Assembly (NCBI RefSeq): GCF_003473485.1 | Contig: NC_053045.1 | Coordinates: 6,226,501-6,290,500, forward strand | Origin: Medicago truncatula | Lineage: Eukaryota; Streptophyta; Magnoliopsida; Fabales; Fabaceae | Direction of reading: 5' to 3' | DNA: 64,000 nt | Shown here: in pieces, positions 35,136 to 46,034 of the stretch | Layout: the number at the start of each line of letters is the position of its first letter | How positions within the stretch are numbered: position 1 is the first letter of the stretch | Program-made: the position numbers and the translations under genes | The notes under the pieces: model-generated | Database searches by the model: none | What the model saw: the letters and a program-made list of their open reading frames with translations, nothing else | What the model was told of the DNA's origin: nothing

Positions 35136-36295
35136 TCATTTCCTTTTCTATGTAGATGAATTATTAGAATTATATAATTTTTTATTTCTCAAAATCAATT
35201 ACTAGATAATGGTGACAGCAGCCCTTATTTTTGTAGACAGTCATTTGTTCCTCAGTTGCTGTCCATCAAAGATCTAAAAATTTGCAACATTTTTCATCTC
35301 TCACTAACCCCACTACCCATATTGGTAATGCCAAACCATCTTAACACCAGAGGTTTATCATCATTAGAGTGTCAAACAACCCAATGCCCTAATTGTTGAT
35401 TCGCTGTATCTTTCTATATGTGCAATGCTTGACAATGCATCTAACTTCTATGCACTTCTTTCAGAAGCCATTTTCACTCTTCGTAGACCTCTGCCAATGA
35501 GATTCCAGCCACACTCGTTCCTCATTGCCTTTATTGTCGCTCCACAGCGGATGTTAGGTTCCCTATCCCTCAGAGATACATACTATGGGAATACAACCGA
35601 ATCAAGATTCCTATGATTCCAGCATAGTTCCAGTGAGTTGGTGCGTCAGTGAGTCTAAAAACAAAACAAAATTTCATATGGCGTATATTGTTGGATTGAG
35701 CCTAACAACTCCATGTGACCTAAATCGTAACTCATGCAATTCTGATCACCAAGTTCTCAACGACTGTCTATGGTTCGTCCTAGTGAAAAGTAACTAAACA
35801 AACACACCAAACCTTTTTTCTCCCATTCCTTATCCCAAACTATTATTACTAAGAGTCTAAGACTACATGATCACATAAGCATTGGTCGTATCCTTAATTG
35901 CATGTAAATCACTACAATTAATGAACAATTAATTAATAAACCCCATTTCCAATTTGTATCCAATATCCATCACACTCCAAGAAAATGGTTTAATCAAATT
36001 ACATAATATTTTCCATCTCACTTCCAAATTTCTACAACAATTATTTAATAAATAAAAGCAAAAAATAAAATAAATAATGGCATAAAATGCTTATTTGCAA
36101 ATAAATAGAACAACCCAAGTTCTAAAACCTTACTAGTTTAACTGCATGAATCTCACCCACAATAATTCAGCTATATGAATACAACACAGATCCATAGTAT
36201 CAAATAAATTTCAATATAAACCAATTTATTCAATATATTAAGTTAAGAAAAAAAATGAAATTTTTAATCCAAAAAATTCATCCCCACCAATAATT

Positions 36296-36315
36296 TTCTA
36301 AAGGAAAAAAAAAAA
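36296..36315 (+). mobile_element. Tail-only retroposon
   Basis: TTCTAAAGG plus eleven A is flanked by perfect 10-base copies of ACCAATAATT (36286-36295 and 36316-36325). Confidence 0.7.
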
Positions 36316-37126
36316 ACCAATAATTAAAATGAGCAATACTACAAAATAACCAAAGAAATTGGAGGAAAAACATCAACACAAAAATCAAAATTCATAATCA
36401 AAATTACATTAAAAAAAAAAGGCTAAAATTGCAAGAATCAAAGGGAAAGTAAGAAAATTGAACAAACCAGAACGAGAAATGGAAGCTCATGCCAATTACA
36501 GTGAAGCGATCACGGGTTGAAGAAATGGGTAAAAATCGAAACTTTTTTGTGGTTCTGATTCTTCCACGAAAAAAACTGTTACAGAGTCAAAGAAAGCAGA
36601 TTGAAAAAGCTGCGAAGTGAAGGTTTTGGAGAGAGAAATTTGAAGAATGTTGAGAAATGTAGAGAGAGAAAGAGAGAGAATAGTTCTTACATACTTATAT
36701 TATTGTATGAGAGAAGAAAAAATGGAAAATTAAATAAAGTAATTTAACATTGGTCAAACATATTCAAAATCATATTTAATTTATGTCATTAAGATATAGT
36801 TTTCACATTAAACTCCTATGACCAAAACAAAATGTGTTTTCAATCCAAAAAAATCAATGACTCATGCAACTTTCACATTAACGTGAAAATATGTTTGATA
36901 TGAATATGATATGAAAATATCTATGATCGTTCGTTAAATTTTGAAGTTTATCCTCATTTTGATAAACTTTGAAGTTATATTCATTCAAACTCTTATTATA
37001 AAAGAAACTAAACAACAAAATATTATTCGAGATTTGTTTTTCCTTTTTGAACATCGTCCATTTAAATGATATTTGTATGTACTATACTAGGAAAAGGTAC
37101 ATATACACTAAATCACATATTATCTT

Positions 37127-37466
37127 GGTTAAAATATGATTTTGGTCTCTGCAAATATGTCTCGTTTTGGTTTTAGTCCCTGTAAAAAAATTTTGTTGTT
37201 TTGGTCCTTGCAAAATATTTTGTTTTTGAAAATAGTCCCTGATTTTGCAGTGACCTTTTTCAAAATCAAAAGATTTTGCAGGGACTATTTCTCTAATAAA
37301 TGGGTTCAGTCATCATGTGCCACGTGTGCAAATCATCACAAAAGTGGAGTCAGGGACCAAAACCAAAATGAGGCATATTTGCAGGGACCAAAAACAACAA
37401 TTTTTTTTTGCAGGGATTAAAACCAAAACGAGACATATTTGTAGGGACCAAAACCATATTTTAACC
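37127..37466. mobile_element. Mutator-like MITE with long inverted repeats
   Basis: This 340-bp element begins GGTTAAAATATGATTTTGGT and ends with its near complement. Both arms (100+ bases) contain the legume-typical TTTAGTCCCTGCAAATATG type repeat. Flanks TATTATCTT and TATCATCTT match at 8 of 9, a Mutator-length duplication. Confidence 0.75.
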
Positions 37467-37804
37467 TATCATCTTTTACATATATTATATTGATTGTTAG
37501 AAAAAAGTTTACATATGTAATAATATTGTTTCTTAAAATACTTTAAATATTTAGTCAAACATATACTTATCTATTATAAGTAAAAAAAACTTTTATAAAA
37601 AAAAAAAAAAATTAAAAAAAAGTGATGTATATAGATAAACCTTCTTATTTAATGGTATTGAATATACATATTTTTATTTTGACTAAAAAAATCTACTCTT
37701 TTATTTTTATGAAAGTTCTCATGAATGACATTTATTTTCTCCAATATGAATAACACTTTTTTTATTATAGACGGAGTCACAAACAAAGTCTCAAAACTCA
37801 TAGA

Positions 37805-38434
37805 TAGGGATGACAATGGATGCCCTATGGGTAAGTTACTTCAATGCCCTTTTTCATAACCGTGTTTGTAAAAAATAACCGTACTTGAATCTGTACCATC
37901 GAGGAAAACAACTTTAGTGCCCTTCCACAAACTCTACGGGCATCTTAGTGTCCATACCCACATTTTAAATGTGAAAAGACAATAAAAATATTACAATTGA
38001 AATAAAATTATGGTTCAAAATTTTTCAGATCAACTCACAAATAGTATGAATCGTAGTATTTAACAAAATAAAAAGCATCCAAAACATCCTTTAAAAGTTG
38101 TATACTAGCAGGTGGGATCGGGTATTGTATTAAGTAGTTTTTAGGTTTATGCCTAGACTTAAATAGCTAAATAAATTAATTAATTATACATTAAAAATAA
38201 ATAAATTATTTATCTTTTTTTTATATAAATATGTATACGCGGGTTGTTTTGTTAAAAAAAAAATGTATATGCGGATTGTAGGACTAGGTAGTATAGTATC
38301 ATTATCCATACCCATTTAAATTTAAAGGTAATGCCCGAATCCAAACCCAAACTCATGAAAGTGGGGTTTTATCCTACCTATTACTTGTATTTTTTGTGGA
38401 TACCCATCGAACTTGGGTTCAATTGTAATCCCTA
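37805..38434. mobile_element. hAT-like MITE, 630 bp
   Basis: The ends TAGGGATGACAATGG and the complement of TAGGGATTACAATTG are flanked by perfect CTCATAGA copies (37797-37804 and 38435-38442). Confidence 0.8.
38243..38262 (+). mobile_element. Tail-only retroposon inside the hAT-like MITE
   Basis: GTTGTTTTGTT plus nine A is flanked by ATGTATACGCGG (38231-38242) and ATGTATATGCGG (38263-38274), an 11-of-12 match. Confidence 0.55.
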
Positions 38435-38935
38435 CTCATAGACATACAGGGAAATTCATGGATAACCACGAAAAAATATCAATCCATCTATTTTGGCATT
38501 TCCAGTGACCTTAGAGACGATGCCACGTTTTTTTTCTCTTAGATCTCGTTAATTAGAGGTAATAAATTTGAGACATGCTATACACTAAATTTAAGCACGG
38601 GAAATATTAAAATGCATCTGATACACTCTTCAAGAACCTTTAATAATAAATTTTTATAAAAATTTGTATAATCAACGCATTTAAATTTGTAATATTTGAC
38701 TTTTTAAAAGAATATTTTCTAAATTTAAGATCCTTAAGGAGTATCTTAGAGGTATTCGTTATCAAGACCAAAGTATCTCTTTCAATTAAAATTCAAACAT
38801 TTATTTGTTATATTGTGAGAGTACATACCCTTGCATTAGATCAAACTTTTGTTGGTATGTGAATGACACTTTTAATTAATAATACACTTATATTTTTAAT
38901 GAGATAAAAAAATTATTTTATTTAATTATAGTTGT

Positions 38936-39073
38936 TATATCGTAAGTTCAGTTCAAATGGTAGTGTAAGAACATTTAATGTATTAGAATGCATATTCAAC
39001 CCCACAAATTTTCAAATTTATGAATTATAATGTATAAGATCCTTGCCATGAGACTATTTTGACCAAAAAAAAG
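38936..39073 (+). mobile_element. SINE-like element
   Basis: AGTTCAGTTCAAATGGTAGTG resembles a degraded A box and GCATATTCAACCCC a B box. The 3' end is CTATTTTGACC plus eight A, similar to the end of the SINEs at 41631 and 43115. Boundaries are approximate and the target duplication is not clear. Confidence 0.55.
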
Positions 39074-39851
39074 TTACAATAACCAAATTTCTTAATAAAC
39101 ATGAAATTAATTAATTTTATTTATAGTCAAAATTTGAGAGAGTAAATGAATATGTAAATAATAAAATTCAAAATATCAAGTAAGTACAATTCAATTGAAA
39201 CCTACAATGACATTTGATGTATTGTAGCGTGATTTTTCATATTAGGTTGGGTGATTCTCGTTAGTAAATCATTTAATAAATAAATAAAATATCTGTGCAA
39301 AATTATTTTATACTTTCATCTAAAATAAATTTTGTTTCTTTTTGTCTCTTTGTTTAATTTGGCTTATATAGTTTGGGTTTTCAGCCTAGAAAATGACTTT
39401 GAATGATATTCTATGTAACAAACATATCCATTTGAATATTTTGATTTGGACTTTGACTAATTCGGTTCTTTATGATTTTGTTCTTTGACCACAATTTGTT
39501 TACGATTTAGGGGTATCTATTAGATTAGGATTTTATGGGATTTTAAAAGACTTTTTAATTATGAAAAGTTTTGTGGTATTAAATTAAGACTTTTTGCAAC
39601 TTAAAAAAAGTTTTGTGGTATTCAATCAAGACTCTTTGTCATTTTAAAAAAAATTTGATGTATTTCATCAAAACTTTTCATCACTTAAAAAAAAGTCTTG
39701 TGGTATTCAAAATCATTCAAATTTCAAAGGATTGTTTAATAAATTGGATTTTGTGAGATTTTGTAGAGTAATTTTAACAAGAAAAAGTCTTTAATGAAAA
39801 GATAAGATTTTTTGAGATTGTTTTTCTTTTAAAAGTTATTATCTCTTTCAT

Positions 39852-39883
<32 letters not shown>
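39852..39883. repeat. CT microsatellite
   Basis: Near-perfect (CT)n run, followed to about 39965 by degenerate CT-rich sequence inside the Harbinger-like element. Confidence 0.95.
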
Positions 39884-39887
<4 letters not shown>

Positions 39888-40377
39888 CTCTCTTCGTTTC
39901 TCTATCTCTCCATTCTCTCTGTCTCTCTCATCTCTCATCCCCCCTCTCTCCCTCTCTCTATCTCATAAAAAAAATAAAAAATTGTATTGAGAATATTATT
40001 ATAGAGAGTATGTTGTAATCAATGTTCCGCAAATCGAGTGTTAACTCTCCGAGATTATCGAGTTTACATTTTTAGGTACAAAAATCGTGTTAACTCTGAG
40101 GTAAATTCGGTTTCTGGTAACATCAGAAGGTTTAACGAGTTTGACTGAGTTAACACTCGATAAACTCGTGTAAACTCGACCGATTTGTAGTGGCTGACAC
40201 AATATTTTTTTCTAAAAGATTTGTAAGTGCTGACATAATTTTAAATATGTACAATTGAATTTTGTGGGAATAACATTTTTAACAAATAAAAAATGTGTAT
40301 TGAGAATAATGTGTTAGAGTGTTTTTTAGTCCCTTAAAATCTTATAAAATCCATAAAATTCTTAAAATTTGAAAATC

Positions 40378-41107
40378 GGAAGCCCCTAATATGGACCTCT
40401 ACTTTTAAGGTCCACCCATGGTCCTTGCTAATTGACCTACTATAGTAGGTAGATTCTGTACCTTTTCAATTTAAAATGTACAAATTGAGAAAAACAAAGT
40501 AACGTTGATGAAAAGTTAATTCCATAATTCATATCAACTACCATGGAATCAAAAAACGAATTAATCATCCAATTCGCAATCCACTTTTTGTTACCATAAC
40601 TTCAATTCCATCATTCATAGGTTGATGAAACACAGCAGCAACAATAAACAATGAATTACAATTTGAGAACACAATGATGACAAAAGTGTTCGTTGAAGAT
40701 CTTGCCTCTGAAAGACACTGATAAACTATCTGCTTTCAGTTTCATTAAAGACACAAACTTCTATATTTGCGTCAAGTCATTGCAATTTGTATTCCCCCAA
40801 ATCATTCCTTCTACCTAACCAAGGCACACTCCATGCTTGGAGTTGGAAACAAGAACACCAACATCAAAGACAAAATCAAGATCGTGTCCCACCACTGCTC
40901 CTCATAAAGATTTACATGAAAGGAATGAAGTGAAGAAGTAGGTACAGTATGAAATGAAGTTATGGAATGAAGAAATAGAGGCGAGAAAATGTAAAAGTGA
41001 TATATACTATTTAAATTGGAAAGGAACAAAATAAACTTGCTATAGCCGGTCAATTACTAAGGACCATGGGTGGACTCTAAAAAAAGAGGTCCATAATAGG
41101 GGCTCCC
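40378..41107. mobile_element. Mutator-like MITE nested in the Harbinger-like element
   Basis: Inverted ends are GGAAGCCCCTAATATGGACC and the complement of GGGAGCCCCTATTATGGACC, and continue through a GGTCCACCCATGGTCCTT block. The perfect 9-base duplication TTGAAAATC flanks it (40369-40377 and 41108-41116). The open frame at 40811-41053 is internal and not a gene. Confidence 0.85.
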
Positions 41108-41630
41108 TTGAAAATCAATAGTAAAAGAATTTTTTATTTGTTTTATTTTTCTTTATTCAAATGCTAGAATTTATTTGTTCATTATTTTTATCATTCACGC
41201 TTGTAAGTTTGTTATTTTTCCCCTAAAATTCATTGAATCCTTTGAAATTTTAAAATCACATAAAATCCTTTGAAATCCTTAAAAGTCAATGTGATAAATC
41301 CTTTAAAATCTTGAGTGTATAAAGTCTTTTACATAAAAAGTCTTTTAAAATCTCACAGAATCAATACAATCTCACACAGTCTTTTAAAATCTCAAAGACT
41401 TTTTTTTTTTTTTTATTAAAATAGTTTTTTAAAATCTTAATCCAATACATCCCCCTTAATACGCTTTATAGTGGTCACATTTATAATTAAATATTTCTTT
41501 TTCATATTCATTAAAAAATTGATGTTTATGAACTATAGTATAGTCTAAAACATCAATTATTAAATGAATCTGAAAAAATAATATTTGCTTATAAATATGG
41601 CCGGATAAGTATGATAATAAGCATGAAATA

Positions 41631-41739
41631 TTGCATATTATATGCAGGGGCTGGGGTTCGAACCTCACACACTCCACTTCTCCACAATTTTATTGTGTGA
41701 GCTTTAACCACTAAACTACTTGACCAAAAAAAAAAAAAA
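41631..41739 (+). mobile_element. 5'-truncated SINE
   Basis: It retains the B box (GGGGTTCGAACC) and the 3' half ending in AACTACTTGACC plus 15 A, but lacks the A box seen in the copy at 43115. Flanks are perfect CATGAAATA copies (41622-41630 and 41740-41748). Confidence 0.85.
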
Positions 41740-41748
41740 CATGAAATA

Positions 41749-43114
41749 AGTTTCAGAGGGGATCAAAAACAAAATTTGAGATATTTATAAGAAGAAAAAA
41801 CTTTTTTTAGGAGGGAGAAAAAATTTATTTAACCCTATTTAAGAATGATATAGTGCAAAAGCATCACATTCAAGAGATGAAATATCAAATAGGTTGGGAC
41901 CTGAAAACTATCACATGTCAACTAGAATACCTACAAATTTATTAAAAAGAAAAAATAGAACAAAGAGCTTGGGTGACTAGGTTAAAACTCGACACTCTAA
42001 GTAAGTATGGATGCTACTAGGTAGCAAAGTAAAGGGAGTAATGTGATCATACATGGGGGCAAGACTCTTAGTTATAGTGATGTGTTCTAAAGATTCGTCC
42101 TATAATGTTGTTACTCTTGCTCCAACGATTTGGTGGAGTCTGATACATATATAATCTTGTTTGTTTAGCATAACCAATTACGAGATATGAGAGGTACATA
42201 TTTTATTCGGGTGAGCTCATCGTTAGTTGAAAAATCCTAGTAATTGTGTGATGGTTTGACGGTGCCTATCTGATTTGGTGGAGTATATTGGCACGCCATT
42301 CATTCCTTGCGCGAGGAATGAGGTTATTCCTAAGGCGGCGTTGGAGGTGTTTTCTAGTGTTACATGTCATACTCAAGACGTGATGTATCCCCATATGGTA
42401 CAGAAGATGAGATCTTATGATGCACCATGCTTTATGACGAGGAGGTCACCTCGGACGGTCTTAGGCCTATTCTCACTATTGGACTATTGGGATTAGGCCT
42501 TCTATGCATTTAGTTTTGGGCTTTACTTTTTTCACCCTATCTACTTCTCACGCGCCCTATAATTTTTACAAAAATGCCCATGGAATTTTGGATTCTAAAA
42601 TCCAAACACATACAAATTGTGCTCGAATTTTATAATCAGAAATATGTTTTTATATATCAGCAGTCATAATCTCTCCCATTTCAGCAGTTTTGAATTTTGC
42701 TTTTAAAAACAACAAAAGAAAAACAAAGTAAAAAATGAAAAAACATGTCAAATAAAATCATAATAATACCACAAAAAATTCTTAAAGTCAAATAAAACTA
42801 ATGCAAATATTTTTGGATTTTTCGGAGAATATGAAAAATAAATAAAAATGAAAAATGGGTCTAAACGATGGAATTTTGAATTTTGTGGGGTGGAGTCCCA
42901 TAAGAAGTTCCTTCTAGGGGGAGTCTTGATCCTTGATTTTCTTTCTTCTGATTTTTTGGGAAGTTTTTGAGCAATCTAATCAAGTAGCCCAAAAACTAAA
43001 TTTTTGACTAAAAACAGCTAACAATGACATGTGTGAAATATGATGTCATATACTTATTTTATTTTTTATATTGTAGTATATAATTATCTAGTCACATTAG
43101 GAAAATAAATTGAG
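41749..43114. other. Intergenic, no gene recognised
   Basis: The open frame at 42275-42496 resembles no known protein and has no promoter or splice context. Confidence 0.4.
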
Positions 43115-43252
43115 CTGTATCCCCGTGAGCTTAGCTCAATTTATGGGGATAATTCATAAGATATGCAGTGGTTGAGATTCAAATCCTGAACACCCCACTT
43201 CTTCACATTTAAAATGTGTGAGCTCCAGTCGCTAGATTACTTGAAAAAAAAG
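43115..43252 (+). mobile_element. tRNA-derived SINE, full-length
   Basis: GTGAGCTTAGCTCAATTTAT matches a tRNA-type A box (TAGCTCA) and GGTTGAGATTCAAATCC the B-box position. The element ends in GATTACTTG plus about nine A. ATTGAG duplications lie at 43109-43114 and 43253-43258. It is the same family as 41631-41739. Confidence 0.8.
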
Positions 43253-43677
43253 ATTGAGTTGTTATTCCATAACAATAGTGTATATATATATACATATATA
43301 AGTGAAAATTAAAGTAAGAATAAACAATTAAAGGTATCATCATTTCAAATACTAAAATCATTTGAGCTATTATGCTTATTTATTATTAATGAAATTAAAA
43401 TTTATAATTGTTTATCTTAATTGCAACTCATGTTTTTTTTGAAGTACATATGGAACGTATTATATAATAAACTAGAACTTTTATTTCAACCATCAGATAC
43501 ATGTTAAAGGCTCAATATGAAACATAAATTTTGAAGCCTCATGTGACTTGTGAAATTTATTGTCATTCCCCTAAAAATGCATCAACTTAATAACCCACAC
43601 CAAACAGACACCTACCCATTACATAATATAGGAAAAATAGTTTGATAATAGACAATACACCTAAGTATTAACTAGAA

Positions 43678-46034
43678 TCACATAATTTCATCATAACAAT
43701 TGAGAGACAAACGTGGTTTAATGAGAATTTCAAGTGGAGTAGCTTTGCTATTTGTTAATCCAAATTCTTCAGTCATATCAATAAGTTCAGGTGTTGGATT
43801 TAAGATATCAAAGGAATGCAAAAAACTAGCTAGAGTAAAATGCACCATTTGAAGTCCAAAACATATTCCAGGACATTTCCTTCTACCACTTCCAAATGGT
43901 TGTAGTTCAAAATGATTACCCCTAACATCAATATCTTTATGAGTTGTAAGAAACCTTTCTGGCTTAAAATCTAATGGATTTGGCCAAACACTAAGATCTG
44001 TTTGGATCTTCCAAAGATTTGTGATTAATCGAGTTCCTTTTGTAACATGATAACCACCTAAAGTGCAATTCTCTGAGAATTCACGAGGTCCGCCTAGAGG
44101 AGCAGATGGATACAATCTCAGTGTTTCCTTGACTATAGCTTGAAGGTATACCAACTTAATTATATCTGACTCATTCACAAATCTCTCTCTACCAACATGA
44201 GTGTCAAGTTCTTCTTTTGCTTTTTCCATGGCAATAGGATTTTTCAATAGCAAACTTAGCGCCCAAGTTAAGGCACCACTACTTGTGTCACTTCCTCCGA
44301 TAAATATTGTCTGCAAATTAAGTTCAAACTCTCATAAAATATGTTCATGTACTTATTTAATGTTTAAATAAAGGTAAACCATGTAAATCAATAAAAAAAA
44401 AAAGTGAAATTTATGTGTACGAATTAAGATTTTATTGATCTATAAATTTAGAAAGTTTAAATCTTGTTACAAAAGGAGCATGTCGTTTGTCTAGCCTAGA
44501 TCTCGTGTTCTAAGATTTGAATAGAAAAACAAATATTGGAGCTTTGACCCACGAATGAATCCTCTCAATTGTTTTTGTGTCGTGTTTTTCAATTTTTGTC
44601 AATCTCTTGATTAAAAATGTGAGATTTATTTTTAATATAAAAATGAGATTAAAAAAGTTTAGTGGTGAGATTGATAACAATTTAAAGACACGAGAGAAAA
44701 ACAATTGAGATGATTCATTTCCCTTTTGTCTCATAGTCTAATCGTGAACTTTAAGTTTTCTAATAGCAATAAAATATTAGTTTATCATGTTATATCAAGT
44801 TAATTTTAAAGGCTGACTTTTGTACTAATTTTATTTTAAAGAAATTAAACTAGCCGACTCAAATTATGGTTTAATAGTGCTTAACCCCCTGTAATTTTTT
44901 TTTTTATTTGAACTAATTTTTAAAAAGGTTCATATTAGAAGTGTTGGTTAGTTGAATGATGAATTTGACTAAACAATTGAAAATATATTAACCACATTTT
45001 ACCTATATAAATATTTAGTCATAAATAATTTAATTTATGCAAAATATTAGTAGAACATATATACATACCAATATTGTGGCTTTGATCATGGTATCACAAT
45101 CAAACCCTTCAATAGTTGTTCCATCAAGCAATGAAAGTAACACATCCATGAAGTCTTGATCTTCACCATCAACCTTTTCACTCAAAGTTCTTTTATGGCG
45201 GCGCTCCTTTAACATCTCACCTAAAATTTCATCCAATTCCTTAGAAGTTTCATTCATGGCCTTTACATGACCACCAAAATCAAACCATTTGAAACATGGA
45301 ATAACATCTCCCACAGTGATTATCCCTGACAAATGCATCATCTCATTCAAAGCTTTCACAGTTCTTTGAGCTTTTTCTTCATCAACAATAGTTTTTGCAC
45401 CAAAATATCTCTTCCCAACAACCAATCTAAGGACCATATTAAATGTTACGTGTGTAAACCATTGCTTCAAGTCCACCAACACATAGTTTGATGGATTTGA
45501 TTCGTTCTTTTTTCTAGACCAAATATTGAAGAGCTCTTTAATCGATGTTTGAACTTCAGAAACACGAATATGTTGATGATGCTCGACTCTACGACTGGTG
45601 AGAATCTCTAAATTTGAAATCTTGCGAAGGTGGCGCCAATATGGACCATAGGCCGCAAAGCCAAACATGGCTCCTTTATAAGCTAAGTGTTCAGTTGCAA
45701 CAAGCTTTGGACGAGACGAAACGATCATATCATTTGTAGTGAAACATTCCTTAGCCATTTCCCAATTGTTGAGTACTAAGGCATGTTTAGGACCAAGCTT
45801 GATGGTGAATATTGGTCCATGTTTATCACCTAGGGCACCTAAGATTCTATGGGGTGCTTGTGTGCCACAAAAAATTGGGAGGTGACCAAGTATTGGCCAT
45901 GCACCTTTGGCTATTGGTGCCTCTTTGTTTTTGCTATGAGCAAATTTAGAGAATCCAAATAGACATAGTGAAATAAGAAAAATTAGGAGTGTAAATGGTG
46001 TGGCATTTATTAGGCTGTTTAGAACTAAATCCAT
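43678..46034 (-). CDS. Cytochrome P450, CYP82-like, 2 exons
   Basis: This is an ER-anchored haem monooxygenase. Exons on the minus strand are 45069-46034 and 43678-44310, phase 0, for 532 residues, the usual CYP82 length. It has an N-terminal membrane helix (residues 9-30), a proline-containing hinge ([11 protein letters not shown]), WRHLRK of helix C, and an I-helix oxygen-binding motif [12 protein letters not shown] at the start of exon 2. KETLRLYP (ExxR), FKPERF and the haem loop [10 protein letters not shown] with the axial Cys follow. All catalytic motifs are intact. CYP82 enzymes act in specialised metabolism such as terpenoid, phenolic or phytoalexin hydroxylation; the substrate cannot be predicted here. 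The single intron sits where CYP82/A-type P450s have theirs. A SABATH methyltransferase lies 4 kb upstream in the same orientation. Confidence 0.93.

Larger units (their letters stand above)
34630..36720 (-). other. 5' UTR, probable UTR intron and promoter of the pseudokinase
   Basis: An acceptor-like TTTTTGCAGACAAAAACAG lies just upstream of the start (about 34665-34685, minus). A plausible untranslated first exon with donor GTTTGTTC lies near 36470. The region between holds a SINE and one tail-only insert, but no coding gene; open frames at 35425-35797 (plus) match nothing. Confidence 0.45.
36721..39519. other. Transposon-rich intergenic region
   Basis: No gene is seen. The open frame at 37136-37420 lies in a palindromic MITE. 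Identified elements are listed separately; the rest is AT-rich. Confidence 0.5.
39520..41455. mobile_element. PIF/Harbinger-like element carrying a nested MITE
   Basis: The left end GGGTATCTATTAGATTAGGA pairs with the complement of the right end (GGGGATGTATTGGATTAAGA). TTA flanks both sides (39517-39519 and 41456-41458). Long inverted stretches of GATTTTAAAAGACTTTT type lie inside each end. Total 1936 bp, of which 730 bp is the nested element at 40378-41107. No transposase is seen. Confidence 0.7.

Noticed and set aside
37136..37420. Open frame of 94 codons
   Set aside because: It lies wholly within a palindromic MITE made of TTTAGTCCCTG-type repeats.
42275..42496. Possible 73-codon gene
   Set aside because: No recognisable domain, no neighbouring exons and no regulatory signals.
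43115..43252. Functional tRNA gene
   Set aside because: A- and B-box-like motifs are present, but there is no cloverleaf, and the element has a poly(A) tail and target duplication, so it is a SINE.
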